DNA of 64,000 nt from Gnetum montanum (lineage: Eukaryota > Streptophyta > Gnetopsida > Gnetales > Gnetaceae): positions 273,615-337,614 of the forward strand of contig MNCI01012718.1 of assembly GCA_015680685.1 (NCBI GenBank), given 5' to 3'. The notes under the pieces are model-generated. The model ran no database searches. It was not told the DNA's origin and worked only from the letters and a program-made list of their open reading frames with translations. Both the position numbers and the translations under genes were made by a program. This document shows, piece by piece, positions 12,141 to 25,072 of this stretch. The stretch's first letter is position 1, and each line of letters opens with the position of its first letter.

Positions 12141-12289
12141 AAAACTCATCCTTTAGTTCTTTACAAAATTTGGGAAGGTATGGGATTATTGAATGACAAA
12201 ACAAACACACAAATAACACAACAAAAACTAAGTGTTGAGTTTATGGTTTTACAATCATTACAAAATTTTGGTTCTAATGAAAAAAAATT

Positions 12290-15189
12290 AAACACAAGGA
12301 CAAGAACTGAAAATCGTAATTCCTTTGATGACATGAAGATGTTGAAGAAGATTAGATGATCCTAGGCAATGGACGCTCCTGAGGTTCTGAAGGACCTTCT
12401 CCATATTTTGGTGCATGTGGTGTTGAGGCATTTGTGGTTGTTCTATGATAGCTACAACTTTCGATGGAAGATGAAATACATCCAATAGTAACTTCATCTT
12501 CTTCTCCTTACTTCGGGAATCATTCACCATCCACACTACATCACCAATGTGGGCTAGAATGGGAATATCCTATAGATAAGGCATTATAGGAAACAACTCC
12601 TTGACAATCATGAACTAGGCAACAAACTATTTACATTCAATGTTGAATGCTTTGAGTGCATTCTACAACTCTTGATAATTATTCATCCTTTTGGCTAGGT
12701 TCTTAGTAGTTGATCTTTGATATGTGAACTTTGCACTGAGAACCTCAAGTTTCACATTTACTTTCTCAAGCTTCTACTTGGTCCCTTTATGGTGCTTGAA
12801 CTTTGCCTCATACAATAAGTACAAGCTTACCACTTGTTTCTCCTATTTATATTGTGGCCTTCTGGAAGTTAGCATTGTTAGGTTTGTACACCAAAGATTG
12901 GCAAGATCCATGTATTTTTTCATTTCCTTAATCTACAGCTCCATGTAGATTTTTTCCTTGTTATATGCATTTAACGCATCAAAGATAGGCTACTAGATAT
13001 TACCTCCTTGTTGGAAGGACCTTATTTACTCTCACCTTTGTCAATTGGATGTGCTTTTCATTAACTTCTCTTTGTAGACCAACTTGATCTTTATAATGGT
13101 TCTTGACTCTCTTAAATTGGAGAGCCTTATTCTTCCAGGTAGCTATCTCTATTACAGATTTTTGGTAAAGGGCACATACTTCCTCCATGGAGATTTTTCT
13201 GTTCTCAGTTGTGAATCTCCTTAGTTCTGTGTTTATCCTATCTAACTGCTCCTATTGTTAATGGATAAAATCTACCATTTGTTGATTCTGTGCATCAACA
13301 TTCTGCAGGCAATGATTCTCTATGGTTAGGATCTCATTCTCACAATGTGTCTAGACCAAGTCCTTCTGAATGTTATGTGTGGTGGCATTCTCTAGGGACT
13401 ACCATCTCTTTGGCATTCTTAACATCTTTAAGTCTCTTTTGAAGCTATTAAAAAGCTTCATCTCATGTTAGTGTGAGTTTGAGCAACGTGGGATTAGCAA
13501 GGTAAGCTCTAAATTCAACATCCTCTGTAGCTAAGCAAAGATTTTCTATTCTAGTTGTTTCAAGTTTCCCCTCCATTATGATGCATTTTCCCCTTGCTTT
13601 AAGTAGCTCCAACTAGGTTGCAATGATGGTATCTAGAAGATTAAAGACATGTAGAATTAGTTGCCTAGTTTCTACTAGTCAGTCCAACAATTTCTCATGT
13701 TGGGGCTATGCTCAATCTATTGCTAACTATGCCTACAGATGTTTGAACATCTCTTAGTGTAGAAATGTTTGGTAAAGATTCCATAGGTGCATTAAATTCT
13801 TTGGTAATTCTGTTAGCAACTCCTTTGGCTGATATCTCCTACCCATGGTGTTGCATTACTAAGATGGTTGTCCCCTCATCCTCCTTCAAATGTACTGAAA
13901 AGGTAGTGATGTTCATAGAGGTGTTTGGGAATTGTTACTATTGAGAGAGAGATACTGTTACCTCTTGGGTCCTAGGATTTTACATTGCAGGCACTTGCAT
14001 TCTTTGGGCTTAGAAAATTAGCCTCAACCTTCCATTTGACTTATGGTTCAAGCCACTTCATTCAGGTGGCTTATTGTTAGTCAATACATAGATGGATCAC
14101 CACCACTTGTTTATGCTTGTTGTTGCTACTGTTGCAAGAGCTACTCTTGGAGTTTATGCATGTGCTCAATGGTAGCATAGGCCTCCAATGTTATCTCATG
14201 AGTGGGTGATGGAGGTGGTTGTTGCTACTTCTCTTCTTGAATGACTTTGGTTGAGACTTTGTCCTTCATCATTTCTATCCAAGAGGTGGTTGGAGGGCAT
14301 CAAACGGTGTCATTCATGTAGCATGTTATGCCCCCCTCTTGTATAACTTTTTGATGAGGCACAGAAAAGGGAGTGCCTTCTTTCCATGTTCATTCTTCTT
14401 AAATTTCTTATCTATCTCTAGATAGATCAACTGTGGAAGGTTGACTAGGAATTTACCACTTAGAGTGGTACATGCATAGGTGGAGAAAGCTATGACCTTG
14501 CTTGGCCTTGTTGTTGTATTAAGATGAAAAGCTAGAATCTTGAACTATGTATGGTCTGCCGTGGCTGATGCATCGAACTCCTTGCAGTCCACTCCAGAAC
14601 ACTATTGTATCTAGTCCTTCTTGACACTAGAATCTACCTATGTTGGGATTTCTGCAAGATTGGCCCTAGTTTTTGGTAATCCAAGGGCCTCAAAAATGGC
14701 TTTCACTAAGTAGGACACTAAAAAATCCTTGATCTTGATCGTTAAACTAGCCTACTAATTGTTCTAGAGTAAGTATGTCTCTCCCTTGTACCACTCCCCA
14801 TTGGAAGTGATTGTGGGCCACATTGAAGAGTTTTGCAATTGGATTTTCACTTACAGAGGCATAAAATCCAAGAAAGATCTAAAGTTTAACTCTTGGAGCA
14901 TAGATTTTTAGATATCCTTATTTATGATCTACTTGAGGTAGGCCTCTGTTAAGATGACCTCAAGGTTTGATCTCAATTCTGGTGCATCATCTTGGTGAAA
15001 CTATTCTGTTGTGGCTGCTTCTTCAGGAATTTGTCAAATAGATTCCAATTTGGGCTCCTCTTGAAAAGGTCCTATTGCATGGGTTTCTGCTTTCTCATGG
15101 GCCTATTCTTGGCTCCTTTCGATTTGTGGTTGTTTGTCTCTTGGTTGGGATGGTCCTCTTTCCTGCATGTGCTTCCCTTTAGATGCCAT
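12290..15189 (-). pseudogene. Athila downstream (env-position) coiled-coil ORF of element B
   Basis: The probable start is ATG 15187-15189 (MASKGKHMQERGPSQPRD). The N-terminal core includes GEWYKGETY (about 14790) and LPFLCLIKKL (about 14345), both shared with the element A copy (GEWYLGETY, LPFPCLIRKLC). It continues with Gln-rich linkers and a very long Lys/Glu/Leu-rich region: MEEVCALYQKSVIEIATWKN at 13130-13188, then further helical sequence down to about 12290. Total length would be about 960 codons if stops are ignored. No signal peptide or membrane segment is evident, unlike classic Athila env-like proteins. Frequent TAG/TAA at former CAG/CAA codons fit decay by C-to-T change. Confidence 0.6.
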
Positions 15190-17400
15190 CTATGGTCACA
15201 ACATAATCAAGGATTAGCATATAATGTGTAACTTATAAGCTTTAATTGCCTTATCTCATTGGGTAGTTACAGTTAGGCTAAGTTATGACCATGGTAGATT
15301 GATTATTTTATTATTATTTTAATGTTATTTCAGTTACAATGTCACCAAAGCTTGTTGGAAGCGTTTAAATTTCATAAATTGATGTGTTAATGTTAGTTTC
15401 TTAGTTAAACCTTTGTAGGAGTTAGAAAAATTTCAAAAACTTTTCCTTTAGAAACTTAAGGTTTGTGGTCCCCACGACAAAGAGCTTACCTTCAGTAGCT
15501 ACAAGATCAAAGATTAGAGTGAATTAGAAAAATAATCATGAAGTTATGACTTTTGGAAGGTTGTGGGTTCTAAAAAGTTCAAGAACTTCCCTATCGTTTT
15601 GGCTCAAATGTGAAAAATTCTTAAGTGTGGCTATGTATATATAGACAATTTTTTCCTTACATCAATGGGTGGGCTACATATACGGGGGCCTATCGATGGA
15701 GTTGTTGGACAAAACTTTACACATTAAATATTTTAAAAATTATAAGGAGTTTTGACATGAAATTGGGGTCTACGAAGAGCCAGGAAAGCCATGAACACAA
15801 TGGAATACTTGAAGACAACTTAGATAGTTCAAAAAATTGGAGAATGAGATTTTATGAAGAAAATTCCTTAAGGGGCACATAGTTGGATGTAATTGATGGG
15901 GCGCACAAAAGATTTGATCACTAAAATGCCTAAGGATAAAGTACTTAGCAAACCCAACCAAGAGATATATAAGTGGATCCTTCCCATAGTAGGGTCATGC
16001 CCTTTTTACCCTTACATACCCTCAAACTAAGAAGTCCATGGGCCCCATAGTTAATTAATGGTTATGGAAAGTTAAGGACATAATCCAAAAGAATCTACCT
16101 AAGAATTTTAGCATATCAAACTAAGACATTGAATACGACATGGAAACTAGCAATGAGGTAAATAATAGGAAGCATTGATGGATGAGAGAGAGATGGAATA
16201 AAGTTCCATCTCATGGTCACATGAAGTCCCTTGTTGATTTGATGGTTAAATGACTTGATAAAGTCCATCATTAGTCTAGATCAAAACCAACCACTTTCAA
16301 TGACTTCACATTGATACTCTAAGACTAGAACATCTCCTTGAGACATAAGAATGCTCCCATAGATCAACCACCATTTCTTATTGAGAAGAAAAGAGAAGTA
16401 GGAAGTGAGAAAGGACCTTAGTTAGATGGGACCTTTAGGCATGGGTAACATGTGTTTCTAATGCCATAACTAGTACACTTAGCATGTTATTTTGTCTAAG
16501 GGATATGCTTTGAATTCCCATAGATTTTTTTAAGTTTTATGTTTTTATGGATTTTTGGATGGAAACCACACCATGCAAAGACTTATTAACTTCCTATTAT
16601 TTGTTGACATGGAATGATAAGAAATCCATGAAAAAAACTCATGCACTTAAGTGAGTAGGCAAGTACATAGAACATCAAGTTCCTTTGAAGTCATCCCTTT
16701 ATCAATCCCTTGATCTTTCCTAAGTTTGAAAACTACCAAGGCCACAAGTTCATTAAAGTTTCATTAATAAAAAGAACCTCATATTTTCAAATCCAAGAAC
16801 ACCATAGATTATTGTGGATGGATGGATGACATGGACTCACTACCTATTTCATGAAAAAGAAACTTTGTCTTAAATATTAATATTAAAATTCAAAAATAGA
16901 AAAAAGACATTAGCAATAAAAAATATTAAGTACAAACCCCATTAGCAAACAGCTACAACATCGCTGTGTCCTGTTGGCAACAAAGCAATTTATTAGAAAA
17001 CTTAGGAAACGTTCACATTAAAATAAATTAAAATATAAAAAATATAAAAGAAATTGTAAATTTTTCAAAAAAAGATAAAACATACTAATGATGGTGTAAA
17101 ACAAAAATGTGAAAAAACAACAAAGTGTAAAAAAAAAGGTATAAAATCAACAAGGTGTAAAACAAAATAATATAAAATAAGAAAAGTGTAAAAAAAGTAT
17201 AAAATAAAAAATTATAAAAATTGAAGAACCATTTATATGATTAGCATGGATGACCATCTCCCTCATGTCTAAGTTGGAAGGAGGAGATCTAAAAGATTGA
17301 GCATGGTTGTCCAATTGATGAGGTGTTGCTTTCATTAGCTTGTTTGGGCTCATGGAAAGGTTTAATTTGTTGCATGTTGAGTAGTTGTCTCTTGTTTGGG
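15190..17400 (-). other. AT-rich spacer of element B
   Basis: No gene supported. It holds patches shared with the element A spacer (15960-16000, 16800-16860). The block at 16900-17220 is an imperfect AT-rich tandem array of units like 'aagtgtaaaa' and 'gtataaaat'. Confidence 0.6.
16990..17220. repeat. A-rich imperfect tandem array
   Basis: Successive units such as 'caaagtgtaaaa', 'caaggtgtaaaa', 'aaaagtgtaaaa' and 'gtataaaat' repeat for about 200 bases. It sits just downstream (on the minus strand) of the integrase remnant, in the spacer of element B. Confidence 0.65.
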
Positions 17401-17442
17401 CTTTTAGGTTTGTAGATCAACATGGCTCCAGAAGAAAAGGTT

Positions 17443-18490
17443 TCATAAATGATATAAGGCCATTTTCATAATGTTTGAAACTTGGTTCATTGTGGCATGT
17501 GTGGTGTTCCAATAAAGGACCTTATCTCCTGGTTGAAATTTTACTTTCCATATTTTGAGTTCATGGTGTTTTTTATTGAATGGTTTGTGTACTTTATTTA
17601 AGGATAGGGCCACCAATCTATTCTCATATAGCACATTGAGTTTTATTAGTCTTTTTTTTTTGTGCTAAGCTTAGGTCAAGGTTAAGGTCATAGGTTGTAG
17701 AAAGTGTACAAAGATTGGATTGAATTAGAAAAGTTGGTAATTTTCTGCACACCAGCTCATAGAGAGAATAGCCTATAGGGAGTTTCCATGTTGAGCTATA
17801 AGCCCAAAAGGCATCTTTGAGTTTTGTGCTCCGATCTCTCCTATATTTGCTAATTATTCTTGTTAAGATCTTAGTGATCTTCCTATTGGTAACCTCTACT
17901 TGATTGTTGGCTTGGGGATGGTAAGGTGTTATTAATTTATGTTCAACCCCTAACTATTGCATGAGCTTTCGAAAGGTGGTGCATGTGAAATGAGTACCAT
18001 TGTCAGAAATCAATGCATGTGGCATCTCAAACCTATTTACAACATTTTTTTGTACAAACTAAGCAACAATGGAATATGTATAGTTGATTACAGCTACTAC
18101 TTTTTTCCATTTCATATAATAGTCAATAACAATTATAACTTTTGATTTTCCATTCAACATGGATGTGATGGGACCCATGAAGTCAATGTCCTGGATGTTC
18201 AAGGATTTTAGTGGTTGAATCCATTGTTGAGATTCCTCCATTTGAGTGGTTATCCCACCATCACGTTGACAATGATTATAAGAATGGATGAAGATGTGGG
18301 CATCCTTAAAGAGTGTTGGGAAATAATATTTGCCATTAGGATCTTAATGACCATGCATCTCCTAGCATAGTGGCCCCCACAAGGAGCCTCATAAGAATCT
18401 TGGAGAACACATAGTTGGGTAGCATCAAGAACACACCAATGAACTTGGCCATTGATGCACACCTTGTAAAGGTGTTCATTGTTCTTCATG
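17443..18490 (-). pseudogene. Integrase of element B (Athila)
   Basis: Three readable pieces in order. First, 18250-18489 has HLYKVCINGQVHWCVLD and then SYEAPCGGHYARR, matching the Athila pre-integrase zinc-binding part (hLYKxCxDGxIRRCV...SPCGGHF). Second, 18059-18241 has LNIQDIDFMGPITS, the first catalytic Asp region (DFMGP). Third, 17443-17634 has MLYENRLVAL and LKIWKVKFQPGDKVLYWNT, the C-terminal part. Frameshifts separate the pieces. Confidence 0.75.
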
Positions 18491-18687
18491 AAATATTTGA
18501 CCTAATGAAGAAACTGTTGTTTCTTCCTATGGTCTAACTCTTGTGGCATCTCTTGAGTGAGAAGATAAGGGAAGATGTTATCGTACCATGTAGGTTTAGT
18601 AGGCACTTATTCATTTATCACACTAGCAAAGAGGATTTTATTAGGGAACCAATTAGAAAGCAAGCTCTCCTTCTATTTATTATCCCA

Positions 18688-18948
18688 TCATAATTGAGAC
18701 AAGTGGTCAACAATCATATTCTTAGTTCCTCTTTGATCTACCATTGTGAGATTGAATTCTTGCAAGATCACAAGCCACTGTATGACATGGGGGCTCACTA
18801 TTGGTTTGTTCATTAGAAAGTGAATTGCACTGTGGTCTGTGTGCACAAACACCTTGTACCCAAGCACATAGTGCTGAAATTTCTTGAAGGCATACACCAT
18901 TGCCATTAATTCTTTCTCCATTATGGTGTAGTTTAGTTGTACACCCAC
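18688..18948 (-). pseudogene. RNase H of element B
   Basis: An open stretch of 86 codons: YTIMEKELMAMVYAFKKFQ, then VFVHTDHSAIHFLMNK, then RWxxLLQEF-like QWLVILQEFNLTMVDQRG, ending VDHLSQL. These are standard Athila RNase H blocks (EKELLAVVFAxxKFRxY, YTDHAALKYL, LLQEFDIEIxDKKG, ADHLSRL). Catalytic E and D positions are still visible in EKEL and TDHS. Confidence 0.8.
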
Positions 18949-19189
18949 AATGCTTTAGCTTGTGTAGTAGATGTAGTATGGATGTTTCTTATCATCCAAC
19001 TATGTGAGCACAACTCCCAAGACATAGTTTGATGCATTTGTCATGATGTGAAATGGTCAAGAATAATCAAGTGCTTACAAAATTGGAGTTTCTACAAGCT
19101 TTTCTTTAAGATACTTGAATGCCTTTTTGCATTCCTTGGTTCCTACAAATGGATCATCTTTCTTTGTTAGCTTCATCAATGGTTTAGCA

Positions 19190-20130
19190 ATCTTAGAGAA
19201 ATTCTTTATGAATAATTGGTAGTAGCTAGTGTGGCTAGGGAATGATTAGACATGTTTGATGGTTTCTGGCTGACGGGTTATTCCGTGGATGATCCTAATC
19301 TTTTTAGGGTCTACCTCAATCCTTTCATGTGGGATTCTATGCCCCAACACAATGCCCTCCTGGGCCATCAAGTGGCTCTTTTGCCACTTGATTTGAAGAT
19401 TAGTCTCTACACATCTTTTAAGCACTTGCTCAAGTGGTCAAGGGCTTGCTTAAATGTAGCACCATAGCTAGAGAAGTCATCCATGAAGACTTCCACCCCA
19501 CTACCAATTTGCTATTGAAAAATGCTAAGGACAAGGCATTGCACAAATCAAAAGGCATCCTTTTATATGTAGAAGTCCCCCATGGACTTGTAAATGTAGT
19601 TTTAGCTTAATCCTATAGTGTAATTTGAATTTGGTTATAACCACTATAACCATCTAGAATGTTGTAATAGTAATGCTTAGAGATAGTGTCTACCACTTGG
19701 TTCACAAATGGTAATAGGAAATGATCTTTGCAGGTCATCATGTTCAATAGCTTGAAGTTAATATAGATCCTCCATTTGTCATCTTTCTTTGGCATGATCA
19801 CAAGTTGGCTAATCCACTTACTATTTGCAATTGGATAGATGAACCTCACCTTGAGGAGTTTTTCAATCTTCTCCTTAATGATCTACTTCAACTTGGGGTT
19901 CAATTGCTATTGTAGATACCTCTTTGGCTTTATGGAATGATCAATATAGATGCAATGCTAGCATATCTGAGGATCAATCCCTTTGAATTTAGGATATGAC
20001 CAAGTAAAGGTTGTTGGCCATTTGTTGATCATCTTCAACAACATTTATTTTTATTCATGAGCAAGGTTGGCATTGATTATTTCTAGCTTGCCACTTTTTA
20101 GAAATGCATATTCCATGCCAGTAGGTAGAG
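19190..20130 (-). pseudogene. Reverse transcriptase of element B (Athila)
   Basis: The block 19613-19849 reads RFIYPIANSKWISQLVIMPKKDDKWRIYINFKLLN, then HYYYNILDGYSGYNQIQI. This is the Athila form (GIIYPISDSxWVSPVxVVPKK...FLDGYSGYNQI). Upstream, at 19850-20000, RRLNP-like QLNPKLK and the D-P-Q-I-C-x-H segment are readable through stops. Downstream, TTFTSPWGTSTYKRMPFDL matches the TFTCPFGTFAYRRMPFGL block. The YxDD region near 19480 is too degraded to read with confidence. Confidence 0.75.
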
Positions 20131-20407
20131 TTTTCAACTCCAAGGGATTTTGTTTAAAATTTTCAGGGATCTCCAACTCTTCCTAATAAGTATCATCAAG
20201 TTCATCATTAGAGAGTTGGCGATGAACTTTCTCCAATGCACCCATGTCTTCAACATAGGTGCATGTTAATCTCTTAGTGGATTCCATGCAAAGTGTGCTA
20301 CTTTCAGGATCAATTGTCAGCCATTGGGTGCCCTCTTGTTTTGTGGCTATTACATACAGGCACCTTTGAATTTTAGATTTTTCTACATACTACTTGCATG
20401 CTGTGAT

Positions 20408-20689
20408 TTATGTGCTTTTTAGGGTCCATAGTTTATGCACATATTTGCACCCTATATCACTATATGTGATGCATGGAACTCTCTTCTTTTCGATCTTTCT
20501 AAATGCATTTTCCTTAGAAATATCCAAGGAAAGATCTCTGATTCCCAACCATGCATTAATGATACTTAGCCAAACCCTTCTTATGATGATTGGGAAGTCC
20601 CCCTTACAATTGTCAACATAGATTATTAGGAACTCAACAGGATAGGACCACCCACAAATGGTAGTCAGAATGTCCTCCACTAGTCCCAA
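20408..20689 (-). pseudogene. Protease region of element B
   Basis: The open stretch reads GLVEDILTTICGWSYPVEFLIIYVDN, then FPIIIRRVWLSIINAWLGIRD. It matches the C-terminal half of Athila protease (GxVEDVLVxVxxFxYPxDFVVLDxxED...PIILGRPFLATxxAxID). The catalytic half upstream (about 20690-20800) is not readable. It lies between gag and RT as expected. Confidence 0.6.
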
Positions 20690-20699
20690 GGAAATGTTA

Positions 20700-23060
20700 T
20701 TCTTCTTAAGTGGAGGTAGGTTCTAGACTTTGTACATCTTGTGAGAAATCAGATTAACACCAAAAAATAAATCTAGAAGACCTTTTCAAGGCTCATTCAT
20801 AGTGATTTGAAATAGATTAAAAAGCTCTCAGGATCATATCTTTTCCTTGAAAGGTGGCTAACCTTTATCCAATCAGTTACCGCATGGGTTAGCATGATAG
20901 TATGCACCTTGGGAGGTATTTGGTATGCACCTTGAGTGGATTGGATGTAAAGGATGAGGGAGAAGTAGGGTTATTAGTGCATGAGTCTGTGAAAGTTTTG
21001 AAGGATAACTAGTTTGTAGGAATGATCTTTTTCTAGATTTAGTTTTGAAGGAGCCAGTTGTAAGTTAATAGCCCTGGTAGTATTACATTGCTGCGGTTGG
21101 GTTGGAATTTCTCTTAGCATGGATGGAGTAGGTAGTAATTGGGTTGAGGGCAAAAGAACTCATGTATAAGGATAAGAAGGATGATAAGGATATGGGGATT
21201 TTCCTCTTGGAGATGGAGAATGAGTTATCTAGTACTTAGGAGGGTAGTAGTGATGTTGGAATGAGGTGTAATTGAAAGAGTTATGAGGAGAAATGGGTTA
21301 TTGAACATAGTACCCATATGGATTAGGCTATTTGTAAGGGTACTGCTACCTTGGCTATGGAATCCCCCATACTATGGGTATTGTCACTAATGATACTACT
21401 TAAACGATTGTGGTGGAGCTCCACTTGGATAATAGGCTTGTTGTTGGTGAAACTGCCTTGAATTACCTTGAGGATAAGGTAATCTTTTGGGTGCTTTCCT
21501 TCTAGCCAATATAGGATTTGGAGTGTATACCCTAGATTCTTGCAAGTGTGACACAATAAGGCAACATCACTTAGGATGCTCATATTGGTAGATGTCACAC
21601 CCACCACCATCATCTGATTTGGACTCCACAACCTCCTCTACAGTAGTAGCCTTTCCCTTACCTCTTTGGTGGGCATGTTTAGCTTCCTTCCTTTTACTAC
21701 AGTCATAATCACTTTGTTCTTCAGATGCCTCTACTATTTTTAGAGTGGTTTGGAACCTTTCATCCAAAGAGGTCTACATTTTGTCTACCTTAACTGAAAT
21801 TTTAGAGATAGATTTCTGAATTGGTAAGGCTTTTCGTTGCATCACCTCATCAAGAGGTGCCTCCTCTTCATTGTCACAGAATTGGACTTCCCTTTTCCTG
21901 ATGGAAGGGTCTCGGTTATACTCCTTTGTACTTTATCTCTTTCTTAGCTCTTCTTCTTCTTTAGCAACTTGCTTAATCAGCCTTTGGATTTGATGGACTC
22001 TAAGTTTTGATAGTCTTCCTTGGGCATAGATCCTAAGAGTTCTTTTCATTTCTGATTGAAGTCCATCTATGATATGGCAAAGCTACTCCCTTTAAGAGTA
22101 ACTAAGGCTAGGACATTAATGCAAAAGAGAATAATACCTACTCATGGCTACATCCAAGGGTTTATGTGTTCCTTATCTCCAATCGTAGATCTGCTTTCTC
22201 AGGTTGAACACTCAAGAGTACATCTAATATTTTTTATTAAAGAGCTCAAGCATCATACTCCATCTACAGATTGATTCTGGCTCCAAAAAAGGTACCAACT
22301 TTTAGATTCTTTTATGAGTATCCTAGGGAACAACTTAAGTTTTTACCATTTTTTCTCAATGTTCTGCGAGGCACAAGCATTGTGAAAGGCTTATAGGTGG
22401 TTCTATTAATTTGAGTTGTATTCTTTTTCAAACTTGGGAATATTATTTATATCCAACCATTTTATTCGTTTATCTTTCACATGCCTCATCAAAATTCTCA
22501 TTGACTCTACAATATTCAACATATTTTGAGTAGAAAGTAAAGGCTCATCATAGTCATGACCTTTGTGATGGCTATGATGCCCTTTGTTGTTCCTTCTCTC
22601 ATGGTGGCAAGCCTCCCTTGAATGCCCATGTTTCTAATATCGACTAGTTTGGTGGGCCCTATGATCATGATTATCTTTATCCCATTGGTCACCTTCATCA
22701 CAGTCACATCCCCTATGGCTTCAGTTAGAGCTAGAGGAGGAAGAAGAGGACGATGAAGGTGAAGAGGAAGGAGGACTAGCATCATGGTGCCTACCATCCC
22801 CTCTTTAATGGTCATGGCCATGATCATCATCGTGATGTCTATCAGTGTTCCTACCATGACTTCCACCTTTGGATCCCCCATGATCATAGGACCCATTCTT
22901 ACCTAAACTAGGATTGTGTATAGTGGACTATAAATTCTAGTTCAAGCCTCCTTTATTTGAACCAAGGGAAGGAGAGTCAGTCAAATGAAAACTCCAAGAG
23001 AAGGGATCCTCACTATCTTTCTAACCTAGCAAGAAAAAGGGGTTATTTAACTATTTTCCC
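20700..23060 (-). pseudogene. Gag of element B
   Basis: The N-terminal part (22500-23000) in the best frame is extremely His/Asp/Ser-rich, e.g. a run like HHDDDHGHDH and a poly-Ser run near 22735. The central gag domain (about 22040-22400) shows NIEKKW, KLKLFPRILIKESKSWY and later SIKSKGLLSKL-like pieces. The C-terminal Tyr/Pro-rich tail (about 21170-21330) corresponds to 4680-4840 of element A. Many stops. Confidence 0.6.
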
Positions 23061-23344
23061 TTTATAGCTAGTGTTTCTCCTATGTCGATCGATTTTGGAT
23101 TATGCTTTAGTGAGATGGTAATCCTTGGAATTGTGATCTTGCATAATGTACTTAGCATGGAGCCCCTAGATGCCCAATGTCATAAGAATTTTTGGAGCAT
23201 CACAGGAATTAATCGATCAGGTGATAACACAATGTTGTCCTCTATGTCCCTACACCGTATCTAGTCATCTTGATGTAGGATGAAGGTAAAACCAGGCACA
23301 TACTCAGTGGGATGAGTATATATAGCATTGGTGAGGCACTGGTT

Positions 23345-24107
23345 GGTTTAATCATTCATTCCTTTGATTGGATGTGTGCTCGAGTCTATAGCCTCACTTC
23401 CTTTAACTATTTTTCCTATTTGCTGAAAAGTATTCCTAGTTGTTTTTTGGTTATGCTTCCTTCGTTTATTGTGATCACCTAGTTCATTTTGCATTACCTT
23501 CTCCTCTACGATTTGTACACAAGTTTTAACTTTCTCATTCATCAATTCTGACATCTCATCCAACTTTTCTTCAAGCTTAATGAGAGAATTTTGTATTGAC
23601 AAGGTTTGATGTAAAATCATCTCATTGAGAGCTACCTCATTTTCCTTATCATAGATATGGATCCTTTTCTTTTGAAGATTTGGGTCCCAATTGTTTGCCT
23701 TACATTCTCCCATTTTCATAGCTCTCCTTCTTGTTTTTTCACATGCTCAATTAACTCTCAAACCTAATGGGTTCATAGCTCATATAATTGACTTGGAGCA
23801 TATATCCCAAGGATCTCTCTTATTTCATTATGAAGCCCATTAATGATGTGGAAGAGCTGCTTTTCCTTAGAGAAACCATGGCCTAGGCATCAATTCAGTA
23901 AAGAATAATATCTATCTAAGGCCATGTTGAAGGGGTTACATTGTTCTTGTCTCCATCCTTGGATCTATCTCCTCAAGTTGGACACCCTTGCATAGGTTTG
24001 GTATTTTTTGATGAAAAGTTCCAACAATGTGGACCATTGTTGGATTGAGTTTGGCTTCAATGATTGATACCACACTTTGGCTCTATTGATTAATGTCCTA
24101 GGAAAGA
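23345..24107 (-). pseudogene. Second Athila gag fragment beside LTR D
   Basis: Reads KVWYQSLKPNSIQQWSTLL, KKYQTYARVSNLRR, ALDRYYSLL and YAPSQLYEL across stops, then a 123-codon open piece (23348-23719) with QNSLIKLEEKLDEMSELMNEK. It is closer by eye to the element A gag (5500-5900) than to the gag at 20700-23060. It begins in mid-gag directly at the end of LTR D, with no PBS or leader, so a deletion or rearrangement made this join. Confidence 0.6.
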
Positions 24108-25072
24108 GTGGTGAGGTACCCCTATGCCCAACCATATGAATCACAAGCGTTCACGCATGATCTGGTCGAATTCTATGGATGGGACTAATTGTGGCATCTA
24201 GATCACTATGCCTTGATCATAGTTTGTTATTTTTCCACTTGGACTAGTCGTAGCTTTGTCATGTATGGTTTAGTCCAAAATGAGCCATATGATTTTTATT
24301 ATTTTAGATTTTATTTTTCTATGATTAATAATATGTTGAAACTCAATTTATAATCAATTCAACTAATCTAATTTCTAATTAATAGTCAACTACCCTAACA
24401 TAAGTATCTAATCCCACTTTCCATGCACATCCTGAACATGTATAACGTTATTGGATTATCAAACGGTAAGCATTGCTGGCATTACCAAGAGTCATATACA
24501 TGCTTGAAGTGGTTGTACTTATGTGCTTAATTAATATGCATGGAAATGTAAATATTAACTAAGTACATGAAAAGTAAATTGCATGGAAAGTAAATCTAAT
24601 CTAAGTTAAAGTGTTGCAATGAATAAGAATCAATCTCAATCTTATTGCTATTCATGGAATGTGTCTAGGTATATTGCCACTAGAATAAGACTCCATACAA
24701 TTAACTTAGATCCACTCTGTGGGCACTCACTAATTGTTCTCTAAGATTATGGAATAAAATTGCAAGAGTTTGGCTACTCTACTGAAAAAAGCTATGTCCA
24801 AACTATGTGGCCAAGTGCTATATTTATAGGCTGGCATACATACTTCGATACCAGATATCCAATAACATAGCATCTAACCTAATATCGAATATGTGATATT
24901 GCATACCCAATATCAAGGCCAAGATATTGAGGCTAAGATATCAAGGCTGAGATATTGGAGCCAAGATATCAAAGCCAAGATATTAGAGTTAAGATATCAG
25001 GGCCAAGATATTAGAGATAACCAAAAATTAACCTTTTTGTTAGATATCCTAGCCAACTGATGATGCATCAAT
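24108..25072 (-). repeat. LTR D, Athila family with GATATC-repeat U3
   Basis: The left end TGGTGAGGTACCCCT matches the left end of LTR G (62468 onward). The shared LTR island lies at about 24400-24520. On the minus strand the TATA box is CCTATAAATA at about 24818-24828. Upstream of it, 24870-25020 is an array of about 17-bp units centred on GATATC/GATATT. The right end is near GATGCATCA. LTR F (32607-33450) has the same GATATC words. There is no PBS at its left end. Confidence 0.65.
24870..25020. repeat. GATATC-centred minisatellite in LTR D U3
   Basis: About eight imperfect units of the form AAGATATCA/TNGGCC, alternating GATATC and GATATT. It lies just upstream of the minus-strand TATA box, so inside U3. 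LTR F has related GATATC words at 32617-32690 and LTR G has the palindrome CGCGATATCGCG at 63434-63445. Confidence 0.7.

Noticed and set aside
15190-15240. Possible first exon of a host gene starting at ATG 15187-15189
   Set aside because: The same start and core motifs occur in element A (2105-2107), and the gene lies between Athila integrase and the PPT, so it belongs to the element.
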